64,000 nt of DNA. It comes from Streptomyces venezuelae. Lineage in GTDB: Bacteria; Actinomycetota; Actinomycetes; Streptomycetales; Streptomycetaceae. The notes under the pieces were generated by a model that saw only the letters and a list, made by a program, of their open reading frames with translations, had not been told where the DNA came from and made no database searches. The position numbers and the translations under genes were made by a program. Below are positions 23,200-31,614 of this stretch, one piece after another. The stretch lies in assembly GCF_008642315.1 (NCBI RefSeq), contig NZ_CP029192.1, forward strand, positions 1,488,001 through 1,552,000, written 5' to 3'. Position 1 is the first letter of the stretch; each line of letters starts with the position of its first letter.

Positions 23200-24488
23200 G
23201 CACCGACGCCACGAAGGACCGCGCGAAGGACGCCGACGCGGAGGTGCTGCCGGGCGATTGGCACATGGCGCGCACGCTCTGGCCGGTGCTGCTCGCCTCG
23301 GCGGTCGGCCTGCTGCCGTTCACCGTCTTCAGCACGTACCTCGTGCCCATCGCCGACGAGGCGGGCAGCGGCGTCGCCGCGATGGGCGGCCTGCGCGGGC
23401 TCGGCGGGCTCGCCGCCCTGCTGGTCGGCACCGCGCTCGCCCCGGTCATCGACCGGGTGTCCAAGGAGTGGGCGGCCGCGGGCGCACTCGTCGTGCTCGG
23501 CGCGGCGGCCGCGCTCGGCGCCGGCGGGAACTTCCTCCTGCTCGCCGTGTTCTGTCTGCTCGTCGGCGCCGGTACGGCCGTCCTCAACCCGGCGCTCACC
23601 GCCGCGGCCGCCGACCGCTTCGGCTCCGGCAAGGCCGCCGGGCGCGCGGCCACCCTCGTCACGGCCACCACCTCCATGACCGCCATGCTCGCCGCGCCGG
23701 TCATCGCGCTGCCCGCGCTGATCTGGGGCTGGCAGGGCGACCTGCTCGGGGTGACCGTGGTGTCGCTGCTGCTCGCAGCGGTCTTCGTGGCGCGGCGCGG
23801 ACGGTACGCGGACCCGGACGGCGACGCCGTCGAGGACGGGCCGCGCCTCGGCTACCTCGCCTCGTTCCGTGCCCTGGCCGCCGTGCGCGGCGTGGTGCCG
23901 CTGCTCCTGATCGGGTTCCTGCGCACCGCCGTGTTCATGGGCTACCTGTCGTATCTCGCGGCCTTCTACGAGGAGCGGTTCGACGTCGACGCCGGGCTGT
24001 TCGCGTTCGTGTGGACGCTGAGCGGCGCGTCGTTCTTCGTCAGCAACCTGCTCACCGGGCGGCTCACCAACTCCGCCGAACCGCGCTTCGGCTCGGAACG
24101 CATGCTCGCCGCGGGACTCGTCGCCGCGCTCGTCTCGGTCGTGGGCTTCTACTTCACACACTGGCTGCCGCTCGCCCTCGCCATGACAGCGCTGCACGCG
24201 GCGAGCCACGCCGTCGTCGCCGCGTGCGTCGTCAGCCTCGTCGTGCGGCGCTGCGGGACGACGCTGCGCGGCTCCGCGCTGAGCCTCAACGCGGCGGGCC
24301 AGAGCCTCGGCGTGTTCGCCGGCGCCGCGCTCGGCGGCGCCGGCCTCGGCCTCGCGGGCTACCCCGGCACGGCCGCGGTCTTCGGCGCGCTGGTCGTCGC
24401 GGCACTCGGGGCGGCGGTGCTGGTGGTGCGCGGCGCCCCGGAGGCCGGCACTCCGAAGGCCGTGGCCTCGAAGGCGGGTGACACGTGA
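23196..24488 (+). CDS. MFS transporter, candidate metallophore exporter
   Basis: 430 residues from a GTG at 23196 overlapping the DUF364 stop. Twelve hydrophobic helices are apparent, starting after a charged 25-residue N-terminus (L-L-A-S-A-V-G-L-L-P-F-T-V-F-S-T-Y-L). The central loop at about 200-220 is charged, as expected between two six-helix bundles. No drug-resistance motif stands out. In staphyloferrin and staphylopine clusters an MFS gene beside the biosynthetic genes exports the chelator; the same job is inferred here from context. It is translationally coupled on both sides. Confidence 0.8.
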   Translation: MSTDATKDRAKDADAEVLPGDWHMARTLWPVLLASAVGLLPFTVFSTYLVPIADEAGSGVAAMGGLRGLGGLAALLVGTALAPVIDRVSKEWAAAGALVVLGAAAALGAGGNFLLLAVFCLLVGAGTAVLNPALTAAAADRFGSGKAAGRAATLVTATTSMTAMLAAPVIALPALIWGWQGDLLGVTVVSLLLAAVFVARRGRYADPDGDAVEDGPRLGYLASFRALAAVRGVVPLLLIGFLRTAVFMGYLSYLAAFYEERFDVDAGLFAFVWTLSGASFFVSNLLTGRLTNSAEPRFGSERMLAAGLVAALVSVVGFYFTHWLPLALAMTALHAASHAVVAACVVSLVVRRCGTTLRGSALSLNAAGQSLGVFAGAALGGAGLGLAGYPGTAAVFGALVVAALGAAVLVVRGAPEAGTPKAVASKAGDT

Positions 24489-25594
24489 GCACCCTAGTCG
24501 AGGCGCCTCCCGGGAACGGCTCCCCCAGGTCGCGGACCGCCTTCCGGGACCGGCTCGCCTCCCCGAAGGCGCTCGCGCTGACCTGCGTCGCGCTCTTCCT
24601 CGTCCTGCTGGCCTCCGTCGTCGTGGCCATCGGGCTCGGCGCCGCCGCGGTCACGCCCGCCGACACCGCACGCCTCCTGTGGGCCGCCCTCACCGGCGGC
24701 CGGGTCGACGCCGACGAGACGACGACGTACCAGATCATCTGGCAGATCCGCGCGCCCCGCGTCCTCCTCGCCGCCCTGGTGGGCGCCGGTCTGAGCGCCG
24801 TCGGCGTGGCCATCCAGGCCATGGTGCGCAACGCCCTCGCCGACCCGTTCGTGCTCGGCGTCTCCTCGGGCGCGTCGGTCGGCGCGGTCGGCGTCACGGT
24901 CACCGGGGGCCTCGCCGCGCTCGGCGTGTACGCCGTGTCCGCGGGGGCGTTCGTCGGCGCGCTCGTCGCCTCGTTCCTCGTGTACGTCGCCTCCTCCAGC
25001 GGCGGCGCGCTCTCACCGCTGCGGCTCGTCCTGACGGGCGTCGCGATGTCCCTCGGGTTCCAGGCCGTGATGAGCGTGATCATCTACTTCGCGCCGGACA
25101 GCGAGGCCACGTCGATGGTCCTGTACTGGACCATGGGCGGCTTCGGCGCCGCGAGCTGGGGCGCGCTGCCCGTCGTCGCCGGAGCGGTCCTGCTCGGCCT
25201 CGCCGTGCTGTACCGCCACAGCAGGGCGCTCGACGTCCTCGCGCTGGGCGACGAGACGGCGTCCAGCCTGGGCATCAGCCCCGACCGGCACCGCACGTCA
25301 CTGCTCGTCGTGGTGTCCCTGATGACCGGCGTGATGGTCGCCGTCAGCGGCGCCATCAGCTTCGTGGGGCTCGTCATGCCGCACCTCGTGCGGATGGTGG
25401 TCGGCGCCACCCACGCCCGCGTGCTCGCCGTCGCACCCCTGGCCGGGGCGCTCTTCATGGTCTGGGTGGACCTGCTGTCGCGGACGGCGGCCGCTCCGCG
25501 CGAGCTGCCGCTCGGTGTCATCACGGCGCTCGTCGGGGTGCCGGTGTTCATCGGCCTGATGCGCCGCAAGGGCTATACGTTCGGGGGTCGTTGA
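24485..25594 (+). CDS. FecCD-family ABC permease for metal chelates
   Basis: 369 residues, GTG start in GTGA overlap with the MFS gene. The family signature R-A-P-R-V-L-L-A-A-L-V-G-A-G-L-S-A-V-G-V-A-I-Q-A (shown in part), N-A-L-A-D-P-F-V-L-G-V-S-S-G-A and the late G-L-V-M-P-H-L-V-R are those of BtuC/FhuB/FecCD permeases, with about ten membrane helices. Only one permease gene is present, so it likely forms a homodimer with two copies of the next gene product. It imports metal-loaded siderophore-like ligands across the cytoplasmic membrane. Confidence 0.9.
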   Translation: MSTLVEAPPGNGSPRSRTAFRDRLASPKALALTCVALFLVLLASVVVAIGLGAAAVTPADTARLLWAALTGGRVDADETTTYQIIWQIRAPRVLLAALVGAGLSAVGVAIQAMVRNALADPFVLGVSSGASVGAVGVTVTGGLAALGVYAVSAGAFVGALVASFLVYVASSSGGALSPLRLVLTGVAMSLGFQAVMSVIIYFAPDSEATSMVLYWTMGGFGAASWGALPVVAGAVLLGLAVLYRHSRALDVLALGDETASSLGISPDRHRTSLLVVVSLMTGVMVAVSGAISFVGLVMPHLVRMVVGATHARVLAVAPLAGALFMVWVDLLSRTAAAPRELPLGVITALVGVPVFIGLMRRKGYTFGGR

Positions 25595-25595
25595 G

Positions 25596-26369
25596 ATGGA
25601 GCTGCGCATCGACGGGCTCTGCGTGACCATCGACGGCGAGCGCCTCGTCCACGACCTCTCCCTCGACGTGGGGGACGGCGAGATCGTCGGCCTGGTCGGC
25701 CCCAACGGCAGCGGGAAGTCGACCGCGCTGCGCTGCGTGTACCGGGCGCTGCGCCCGACCTCGGGCGCCGTCCTCGTGGGCGGTGACGACATGGCCGGGC
25801 TCACCATGCGGCGCGGCGCGCAGCTCGTGGCCGCCATGACGCAGGACGGCGCCGTCGACCTGGACTTCACGGTCGCGGAGGTCGTCGCGCTCGGACGCGC
25901 CCCGCACCAGCGCGGCAACCAGGCGCTCACCGCCCGCGAACGGGAGCTGTGCGCCCGGGCGATGGAACGGCTGGACGTCGCCCACCTCGCCGGGCGCGGC
26001 ATCCTCACCCTGTCGGGCGGCGAGCGTCAGCGCGTGCTGCTCGCCCGCGCCCTCGTCCAGGAACCCCGCGTCCTGGTACTCGACGAACCGACCAACCACC
26101 TCGACGTACGCCATCAGATCGAGGTCCTCTCCCATCTGCGCGGCGCCGGTCCCACCGTCCTCGTCGTGCTGCACGACCTGAACCTCGCGGCGGCCGCCTG
26201 CGACCGCATCGGGGTGCTCTCGCAGGGACGCCTGGTGACGTCCGGAACCCCCGATGAGGTGCTCACCGAGTCCCTGGTGGCCGACGTGTTCGGGGTGAAG
26301 GCCACGGTCGTCCCGCATCCGCTGACGGGCGACCCCCAGCTCCTGTACGCGCTGCACCCCTCGCTCTGA
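25596..26369 (+). CDS. FecE/BtuD-type ABC ATPase
   Basis: 257 residues, one base after the permease stop. Walker A G-P-N-G-S-G-K-S-T, Q-loop M-T-Q-D-G, signature L-S-G-G-E-R-Q-R, Walker B V-L-V-L-D-E-P-T-N-H-L-D and the H-loop V-L-H-D-L-N-L-A are all intact. The sequence is of the iron-chelate/cobalamin importer class, so it powers the adjacent FecCD permease on the cytoplasmic side. Confidence 0.92.
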   Translation: MELRIDGLCVTIDGERLVHDLSLDVGDGEIVGLVGPNGSGKSTALRCVYRALRPTSGAVLVGGDDMAGLTMRRGAQLVAAMTQDGAVDLDFTVAEVVALGRAPHQRGNQALTARERELCARAMERLDVAHLAGRGILTLSGGERQRVLLARALVQEPRVLVLDEPTNHLDVRHQIEVLSHLRGAGPTVLVVLHDLNLAAAACDRIGVLSQGRLVTSGTPDEVLTESLVADVFGVKATVVPHPLTGDPQLLYALHPSL

Positions 26370-26409
26370 GCTTCCTTTGAAACGTCACCTCGAAAGGCAT
26401 CGACACCTC

Positions 26410-27417
26410 ATGCGTCCCACCAGATCCCTCGCCCTGGCCTCCGCGCTCACGGCCACACTCGCCCTGAGCGGCTGCGGCGCCGACCTCGACTCGTCCGACG
26501 GCGCCGGGACGGCCGGGAAGAAGACCGTCGTCAAGCGCTGCGGCGAGCCCGTCCCGTACAAGGTCCCTCGGCGTGCGGTCGCGTACGAGGGCGGGAGCGC
26601 CGACAAATTGTTCAGCCTCGGCCTGACCGACCACGTTTACGGTTACGTGATGCCGCCCGCCAACCCGCCGGTCGACGAGTCGCCCTGGGCGTCGGAGTAC
26701 GCCAAGGTCAAGATGCTCAGCGACGATCTGCTCAACAAGGAGCTGGTCGTCGAGGCCAAGTCCGACTTCGTGGTCGCGGGCTGGAACTCCGGCTTCAGCG
26801 ACCAGCGCGGCATCACCCCGAAGATCCTGGACAAGCTCGGCATCCAGAGCTTCATGCACACGGAGAGCTGCTTCAACTACCCCGGCCACCCCCAGAAGGT
26901 CACCCCGTTCAAGGCGCTCTACAGCGACCTGGAACGCCTCGGGAAGATCTTCCGGGTCGAGGAGAAGGCGGACCGGGTCGTCGGCGATCTGAAGAAGCGG
27001 GTGGCGGCCGTCGAGGCGAGGGCCCCGAAGGCGGCGGACGGCAAGCGGGTCCCCGTCTTCCTCTACGACTCCGGCACCGACCAGCCGTTCACGGCCGGCA
27101 GCCAGGTGCCTCCGAACGACATCATCAGGAGCGCGGGCGGCAGGAACATCTTCGACGCCCTCGACGAACGCTGGACGCAGGTCAACTGGGAGGCCGTGAC
27201 CAAGGCCGAGCCAGAGGTCGTCATCATCTTCGACTACGGCGACCAGCCCGCGAAGAAGAAGATCGAGTTCCTGAAGAAGTCCCCGCACACGAGGGAGCTG
27301 CCCGCCGTCAAGAAGAACAACTTCTTCGTCCTCGACTACAACGAAGGCATCAGCGGGCCGCGGAACATCGACGGTCTGGAGAAGTTCGGCGAGTACCTCA
27401 GGGGTCTGGAGGGCTGA
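26410..27417 (+). CDS. Metal-chelate substrate-binding lipoprotein
   Basis: 335 residues from the ATG at 26410. The signal ends in a lipobox, L-A-L-S-G-C, so the mature protein is tethered to the outer face of the membrane. Its body has the class-III binding-protein layout (PF01497-like): a first lobe V-A-Y-E-G-G-S-A-D-K-L-F-S-L-G-L, a long helix, then I-F-D-A-L-D-E-R-W-T-Q-V-N-W-E-A-V and P-E-V-V-I-I-F-D-Y-G. It would capture the metal-chelate complex and hand it to the FecCD permease. Its ligand is unknown; the Zur box predicts a zinc complex. Confidence 0.88.
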   Translation: MRPTRSLALASALTATLALSGCGADLDSSDGAGTAGKKTVVKRCGEPVPYKVPRRAVAYEGGSADKLFSLGLTDHVYGYVMPPANPPVDESPWASEYAKVKMLSDDLLNKELVVEAKSDFVVAGWNSGFSDQRGITPKILDKLGIQSFMHTESCFNYPGHPQKVTPFKALYSDLERLGKIFRVEEKADRVVGDLKKRVAAVEARAPKAADGKRVPVFLYDSGTDQPFTAGSQVPPNDIIRSAGGRNIFDALDERWTQVNWEAVTKAEPEVVIIFDYGDQPAKKKIEFLKKSPHTRELPAVKKNNFFVLDYNEGISGPRNIDGLEKFGEYLRGLEG

Positions 27418-27437
27418 GCCCGGTCTGATCTCAGCCC
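27411..27437. terminator. Bidirectional hairpin between convergent genes
   Basis: GGGCTGAG (27411-27418) pairs with CTCAGCCC (27430-27437) across an 11-nt loop. The stem contains the stop codons of both the binding-protein gene (+) and the SMP-30 gene (-), so it can serve both. No T run. Confidence 0.5.
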
Positions 27438-28282
27438 GCGAAGGCCGTTCCCGGCAGGCCCCGGCCCGCGTCCGGCACGACCAGCACCGAACCCGAGAGC
27501 GGGTGCGGGCGGTCGAGGCCGGTGCGGGCCGTCGTGATGTACAGGTCGCGCAGGTCCGGGCCGCCGAAGGCGCAGGCCGTGGGGCGGCGCACGGGGAGAT
27601 CGACGGTCCGGTCGAGGCGGCCGTCCGGCGTGTAGCGGCGGACGGCCGCGCCGTCCCAGAGCGCCACCCACACGCAGCCCTCGGCGTCGACGGCGAGCCC
27701 GTCGGGGAAGCCCGCCCGTTCCTCGATGCGCGCGAACGGCCGTCGGTTCAGGACGTGTCGGCCGTCGACGTCCAGTACGTCGACGCGGCGCGTCGGGCTG
27801 TCCACGTAGTACATGAGCCGCCCGTCGGGGCTCCAGCCCGTGCCGTTGCTGACGGCCACGTCGTCGGCGACGTCGGTGGCCGTGCCGTTGGGGGCGATCC
27901 GGGTGAGTCCGCCGCCGCCCGGTGCCTCGTCGTAGCGCATCGTGCCCGCCCAGAGCGCGCCGTCGGGCGCGACGGCCGCGTCGTTCCCGCGGCGGCCCGG
28001 CACGGGATCGCGCACCAGCCAGGTGAAGGGCGTGCCGCCCGGACCGTAGAGCCCGATGCCGTCGCGGAGGTTGACGACGAGGCCGCCGCCCGCGCGGGGC
28101 TTGGCCGCGCCCACGTGCTGTTCGGTGGCCATGACCGTACGACGGCCGTCGCCGGGGGCGTACGTGTGGACGCGGGAGCCGAGGATGTCGACCCAGATGA
28201 GGCGGCCGGTCGCCGCGTCCCAGGTGGGGCCTTCGCCGAGCGATGCCTCCGCGCGCACGGCGACGTCGAACACGCGGCTCAC
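27431..28282 (-). CDS. SMP-30/gluconolactonase-like beta-propeller
   Basis: 283 residues from a GTG at 28282 overlapping the IclR stop (GTGA). The regucalcin/lactonase pattern is clear: E-A-S-L-G-E-G-P-T-W-D (Glu17 a metal ligand), R-G-N-D-A-A-V-A-P-D-G-A-L-W-A-G-T-M, V-S-N-G-T-G-W-S-P-D-G and G-F-P-D-G-L-A-V-D, which supply the Asn and Asp ligands for a divalent cation. Such enzymes hydrolyse sugar lactones in the cytoplasm. Here it would open the lactone formed by a sugar dehydrogenase before dehydration by the enolase-superfamily enzyme at 29279. The sugar is not determined. Confidence 0.85.
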   Translation of the reverse strand: MSRVFDVAVRAEASLGEGPTWDAATGRLIWVDILGSRVHTYAPGDGRRTVMATEQHVGAAKPRAGGGLVVNLRDGIGLYGPGGTPFTWLVRDPVPGRRGNDAAVAPDGALWAGTMRYDEAPGGGGLTRIAPNGTATDVADDVAVSNGTGWSPDGRLMYYVDSPTRRVDVLDVDGRHVLNRRPFARIEERAGFPDGLAVDAEGCVWVALWDGAAVRRYTPDGRLDRTVDLPVRRPTACAFGGPDLRDLYITTARTGLDRPHPLSGSVLVVPDAGRGLPGTAFAG

Positions 28283-29049
28283 CACGCGCCCCGGTGGCCT
28301 AGCCTGGCCGACAGGTCGCCCGCGCCCTTGGCCGCCAGATCGGCCAGTTCGCGCTCCCGCTCCTCGGACCAGCGGATCACCGGCACGGAGATGGAGAGGG
28401 CCGCGACGACCCGCCCCGCGCTGTCGCGCACCGGCGCGGCCACGCAGCTGACGTCCGGGTTGGACTCGCGGTGCTCGACCGCGACGCCCCGCTCGCGGAC
28501 GTCGGCGAGCGCGGCGAGGAGCTCGTCCGGGTCGGTGATGCTGTCCGGGGTCATGGCGGTGAACTCCCCTCCCCGGACGCGGCCTTCGAGCTCCTCCCGC
28601 GGCAGGGAGGCGAGCAGCATCTTGCCGACCGAGGTGCAGTGCGCGGGGAGGCGGCGGCCCGCCGCGGAGACCATGCGCACGGCGTGCGTGGAGTCGACCT
28701 TGGCGATGTAGATGACGTCGGTGTCCTCCAGGATGGCCACATGGACGGTCTCGTCGCAGGTCTCGGCGACCTGCTGGGCCACCTGCCTGCCCTCGGCGGC
28801 GAGGTCGAGCTGTTCGGCGTACCGGCTGCCGAGCTGGTAGGTGCGCACGCCGAGGCGGTAGCGTCCCGGCTGGTCGGGGATCTGGACGAGATACGAGCGG
28901 GCGGCCAGGGTGGTCAGGAGCTCGTGCACGGTGGTGCGCGGCAGCTGAAGTCTGCGGGTGACCTCGGGCGCGGAGAACGTGCCGTCGCCCTCCAGGAACA
29001 GTTCGAGTATGTCCAGCGACCTGGTCACCGCGGGCACCAGTCGTCCCAT
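28279..29049 (-). CDS. IclR-family transcriptional regulator
   Basis: 256 residues from the ATG at 29049 (GGGAGG upstream). A winged helix-turn-helix covers residues 1-65 (V-T-R-S-L-D-I-L-E-L-F..F-S-A-P-E-V-T-R-R-L-Q-L-P-R-T-T-V-H-E-L-L) and the IclR effector domain about 80-250 (P-A-H-C-T-S-V-G-K-M-L-L-A-S-L and V-A-A-P-V-R-D). It is co-transcribed with the SMP-30 gene and divergent from the dehydratase gene. A repeated motif at its own promoter and at two others in the locus suggests it is the local, autoregulated control protein responding to a sugar-acid effector. Confidence 0.88.
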   Translation of the reverse strand: MGRLVPAVTRSLDILELFLEGDGTFSAPEVTRRLQLPRTTVHELLTTLAARSYLVQIPDQPGRYRLGVRTYQLGSRYAEQLDLAAEGRQVAQQVAETCDETVHVAILEDTDVIYIAKVDSTHAVRMVSAAGRRLPAHCTSVGKMLLASLPREELEGRVRGGEFTAMTPDSITDPDELLAALADVRERGVAVEHRESNPDVSCVAAPVRDSAGRVVAALSISVPVIRWSEERERELADLAAKGAGDLSARLGHRGAW

Positions 29050-29094
29050 GAGTTCGGCCTCCCACCCTGCGCGTCCGAAACCTCGGTCGCTGAT

Positions 29095-29110
29095 CGGTAT
29101 GACGAACACA
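29095..29110. promoter_or_regulatory. Candidate IclR operator, copy 1
   Basis: CGGTATGACGAACACA, just upstream of the IclR start codon. It agrees with the copy at 31578-31593 at 14 of 16 positions. Position fits autoregulation. Confidence 0.5.
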
Positions 29111-29231
29111 GGTTAGGCACGGCGCAGTTCGCCGCGCAATGGCCGTCGGCCCGCTCGCCCGGGGCCCCGCCCGAGCGGTTGCGTGCGACCCATTGACACC
29201 TTCAGGCCGCCCTGAATACCGTCACGCCAAC

Positions 29232-29260
29232 ATTTCGAACGTGTGACGAAATACCGAACA
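29232..29260. promoter_or_regulatory. Candidate IclR operator, copy 2, with an overlapping dyad
   Basis: CGAAATACCGAACA at 29247-29260 matches the third copy (31578) at 12 of 14 positions. It overlaps an inverted repeat, ATTTCG (29232-29237) with CGAAAT (29247-29252). It lies 18-46 bp before the TTG start of the dehydratase gene, where a repressor would block transcription. Confidence 0.45.
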
Positions 29261-29278
29261 AGTCAAGGGGCAACTGCC

Positions 29279-30445
29279 TTGCGCATCACGGGAATCAGCA
29301 CGCATGTCGTCGGAACGCCCTGGCGGAATCTCACCTACGTCCGGGTCCACACCGACGAGGGCCTGACCGGTGTCGGCGAGACCCGCATGCTCGGCCACAC
29401 CGACGCGCTCATCGGCTACCTCCGCGAGGCGGCGGCGAACCACATCGAGGGGTCCGACCCGTTCGCGGTCGAGGATGTCGTGCGCCGGATGAAGTACGGC
29501 GACTACGGCCGGGCGGGTGAGATCGTCATGTCGGGCATCGCCGTCGTCGAGATGGCCTGCTGGGACATCAAGGGCAAGGCCCTCGGCGTCCCGGTGTGGC
29601 AGCTGCTCGGCGGGAAGGTCACCGACCGCGTCAAGGCGTACGCGAACGGCTGGTACACCACGGAGCGCACCCCGGAGGCGTACCACAAGGCGGCGCAGGG
29701 CGTCATGGAGCGCGGCTACCGCGCCCTGAAGATCGACCCGTTCGGGACCGGGCACTACGAACTGGACCACGAACAGAGCCTGTACGCCGTGTCGTTGATC
29801 GAGGCCGTCCGCGACGCGATCGGACCCGACGCGGAACTGATGCTGGAGATGCACGGCCGGTTCTCGCCCGCCACGGCGATCCGGCTCGCCCGCGACCTCG
29901 CGCCGTTCCGTCCCGCGTGGCTGGAGGAGCCGGTGCCGCCGGAGAACCTGAAGGCCCTGGAGAAGGTCGCCGCGAAGGTCGACATGCCGATCGCGACCGG
30001 TGAGCGCATCCACGACCGGATCGAGTTCCGCGAACTGTTCGAGAGCCAGGCCGCGGACATCCTCCAGCCCGACGTCGGCCACATCGGCGGCATCTGGGAG
30101 ACCCGCAAGCTCGCCGCCACGGCCGAGACGCACTACATGCTGGTCGCCCCGCACAACGTCGGCGGCCCCGTGCTGACCGCCGCGTCCCTCCAAGTCGGTT
30201 TCACCGCACCGAACTTCAAGGTCCTGGAACACTTCAACGACTTCGCGGACGCCGACATCAAGAAGGTCGTCAAGGGCGCCCCGCGGGTCGACCCGGAGAC
30301 CGGCTGCTTCGAGCTGTCGCACGAACCGGGCCTCGGCGTCGAGCTGGACGTCGACGCGGCCGCCGAGTTCCCGCAGCAGCAGGCGCGGTTCGACCTGTGG
30401 GCCGAGGGCTGGGAGAAGCGGGCGCCCGGCGGGGCCGGCGCATGA
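29279..30445 (+). CDS. Enolase-superfamily sugar-acid dehydratase (mandelate racemase/GalD-like)
   Basis: 388 residues from a TTG at 29279 that has AAGGGG 8 nt upstream; a GTG at 29243 would lie inside the operator region. Active-site features of the mandelate-racemase group are visible: the Lys region L-K-I-D-P-F-G, the metal ligands in L-M-L-E-M-H-G-R-F, E-E-P-V-P-P-E-N and A-T-G-E-R-I-H-D-R, and the late His in P-H-N-V-G-G. These enzymes dehydrate aldonic or related acids to 2-keto-3-deoxy acids using Mg. The neighbours (lactonase, dehydrogenase, sugar importer) fit oxidative sugar breakdown; the precise acid is not readable. Confidence 0.85.
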   Translation: MRITGISTHVVGTPWRNLTYVRVHTDEGLTGVGETRMLGHTDALIGYLREAAANHIEGSDPFAVEDVVRRMKYGDYGRAGEIVMSGIAVVEMACWDIKGKALGVPVWQLLGGKVTDRVKAYANGWYTTERTPEAYHKAAQGVMERGYRALKIDPFGTGHYELDHEQSLYAVSLIEAVRDAIGPDAELMLEMHGRFSPATAIRLARDLAPFRPAWLEEPVPPENLKALEKVAAKVDMPIATGERIHDRIEFRELFESQAADILQPDVGHIGGIWETRKLAATAETHYMLVAPHNVGGPVLTAASLQVGFTAPNFKVLEHFNDFADADIKKVVKGAPRVDPETGCFELSHEPGLGVELDVDAAAEFPQQQARFDLWAEGWEKRAPGGAGA

Positions 30446-31455
30446 CGTCCCGCGCGATCGTCGTCGACCGCCCCGGCAGCCACCGCCTCACCACCGGACC
30501 GCGCCCCGAGCCCGGCCCCGGCGAGGTCCTCGTCGAGGTCGCCGCCGCCGGGATCTGCATGAGCGACCGCGAGGTGTACGACGGACACCGCGACGCCGCA
30601 TTCGTCCGCTACCCGGTGATCCCGGGCCACGAGTGGTCGGGCACCGTGGTGGCCGCGGGCCCCGGCGCCGACCCCGCGCTCGTCGGCCGCAGGACCGTCG
30701 CCGAGGGCTTCCGGGCGTGCGGCGTCTGCGAGCGCTGCCGGTGCGGCGAGACGAGCCTGTGCACGGGCGGGTACGCGGAGACCGGCTTCACCGAGCCCGG
30801 CGCCTTCGCCGACCACGTCGTGGTGCCCGCGCGGCTGCTGCATCCGTTGCGCGACGACGCCGACCTTCGGGCGGCGGCCCTGCTCGAACCGGCCGCCGTG
30901 ATCGTGGCGGCCGTGCGGGCGGGGCGGGCGCGGCCCGGGGAGCGGGTCGCGGTGGTGGGGGCGGGGACGCTCGGGCTGCTCGCCGTGCAGCTGCTCGCGG
31001 CGAGCAGCCCCGCCGAGCTGGCCGTCGTCGATCCGCGCGAGGCCCGCGGGGCGCTGGCGCTGGGCTTCGGGGGGTCTCGGGCCCTGTCACCCGACGAGGC
31101 GGCGTCGGCGTACGGCTCCTTCGACCTCGTCGTCGAGACGGCGGGGGCGGCGACCACGGCCGCGTCGTCCTGTCTGCTTGCGCGCAGGGGCGGGCGGGTC
31201 GTGCTCACGGGGATGTTCACTGAGGGGGCCGTGGGGATCGATCCGGTGCATCTGTCCTTGAGTCAGTTGGAGGTGCGGTCCGTTTTCGGGGCGTCATCCT
31301 CGGCTTGGGCGGATGCGGTGCGGGCGTTCGGCCTTGGGGTGATCGACCCGGCTCCTCTCATCACGCATGAGTTTCCGTTGGAGCGGTTCGGGGAGGCGGT
31401 TGCCCTCGTCGGGGGCGGTGATCCCAAGACCGGGAAGGTCTTGTTGCTGCCCTGA
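30442..31455 (+). CDS. Zinc-dependent MDR alcohol/polyol dehydrogenase
   Basis: 337 residues, ATGA overlap with the dehydratase. Catalytic zinc ligands are Cys39 in G-I-C-M-S-D and His63-Glu64 in P-G-H-E-W-S-G; structural zinc ligands Cys93, Cys96, Cys99 and Cys107 form the lobe loop. The NAD-binding glycine motif is V-V-G-A-G-T-L-G-L-L. It probably oxidises a sugar or sugar alcohol to a lactone or keto product for the same pathway. The reading frame uses lower-GC, less biased codons towards its 3' end than its neighbours. Confidence 0.85.
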   Translation: MTSRAIVVDRPGSHRLTTGPRPEPGPGEVLVEVAAAGICMSDREVYDGHRDAAFVRYPVIPGHEWSGTVVAAGPGADPALVGRRTVAEGFRACGVCERCRCGETSLCTGGYAETGFTEPGAFADHVVVPARLLHPLRDDADLRAAALLEPAAVIVAAVRAGRARPGERVAVVGAGTLGLLAVQLLAASSPAELAVVDPREARGALALGFGGSRALSPDEAASAYGSFDLVVETAGAATTAASSCLLARRGGRVVLTGMFTEGAVGIDPVHLSLSQLEVRSVFGASSSAWADAVRAFGLGVIDPAPLITHEFPLERFGEAVALVGGGDPKTGKVLLLP

Positions 31456-31469
31456 GCCGTTCGGGTGCG

Positions 31470-31543
31470 GGCTGTGTGTGGCTGATCGCGCAGTTCCCCG
31501 CGCCCCTGGGCACGACACCGCGGCGCCCCCGTCATACACAGCC
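31470..31543. repeat. Intergenic imperfect hairpin containing a Streptomyces-type dispersed repeat
   Basis: GGCTGTGTGTG (31470-31480) pairs at 10 of 11 positions with CATACACAGCC (31533-31543). The loop contains GCGCAGTTCCCCGCGCCCCT, a string I recall as common in intergenic Streptomyces DNA, probably a short dispersed or REP-like element. It follows the dehydrogenase stop and may end that transcript. Its dispersal is from memory and cannot be checked here. Confidence 0.4.
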
Positions 31544-31577
31544 GCACCTGCGTACACCACACGACCCGAACCTCGTT

Positions 31578-31593
31578 CGATATGCCGAACACA
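31578..31593. promoter_or_regulatory. Candidate IclR operator, copy 3
   Basis: CGATATGCCGAACACA, within the fuller dyad GTTCGATATGCCGAAC (31575-31590). It lies 22 bp before the GTG of the U32-like gene that opens the transporter operon. Of the three copies it has the best symmetry: perfect GTTCG and CGAAC arms around six bases. Confidence 0.5.
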
Positions 31594-31614
31594 ATGACCC
31601 TGCAAAGGACACCC

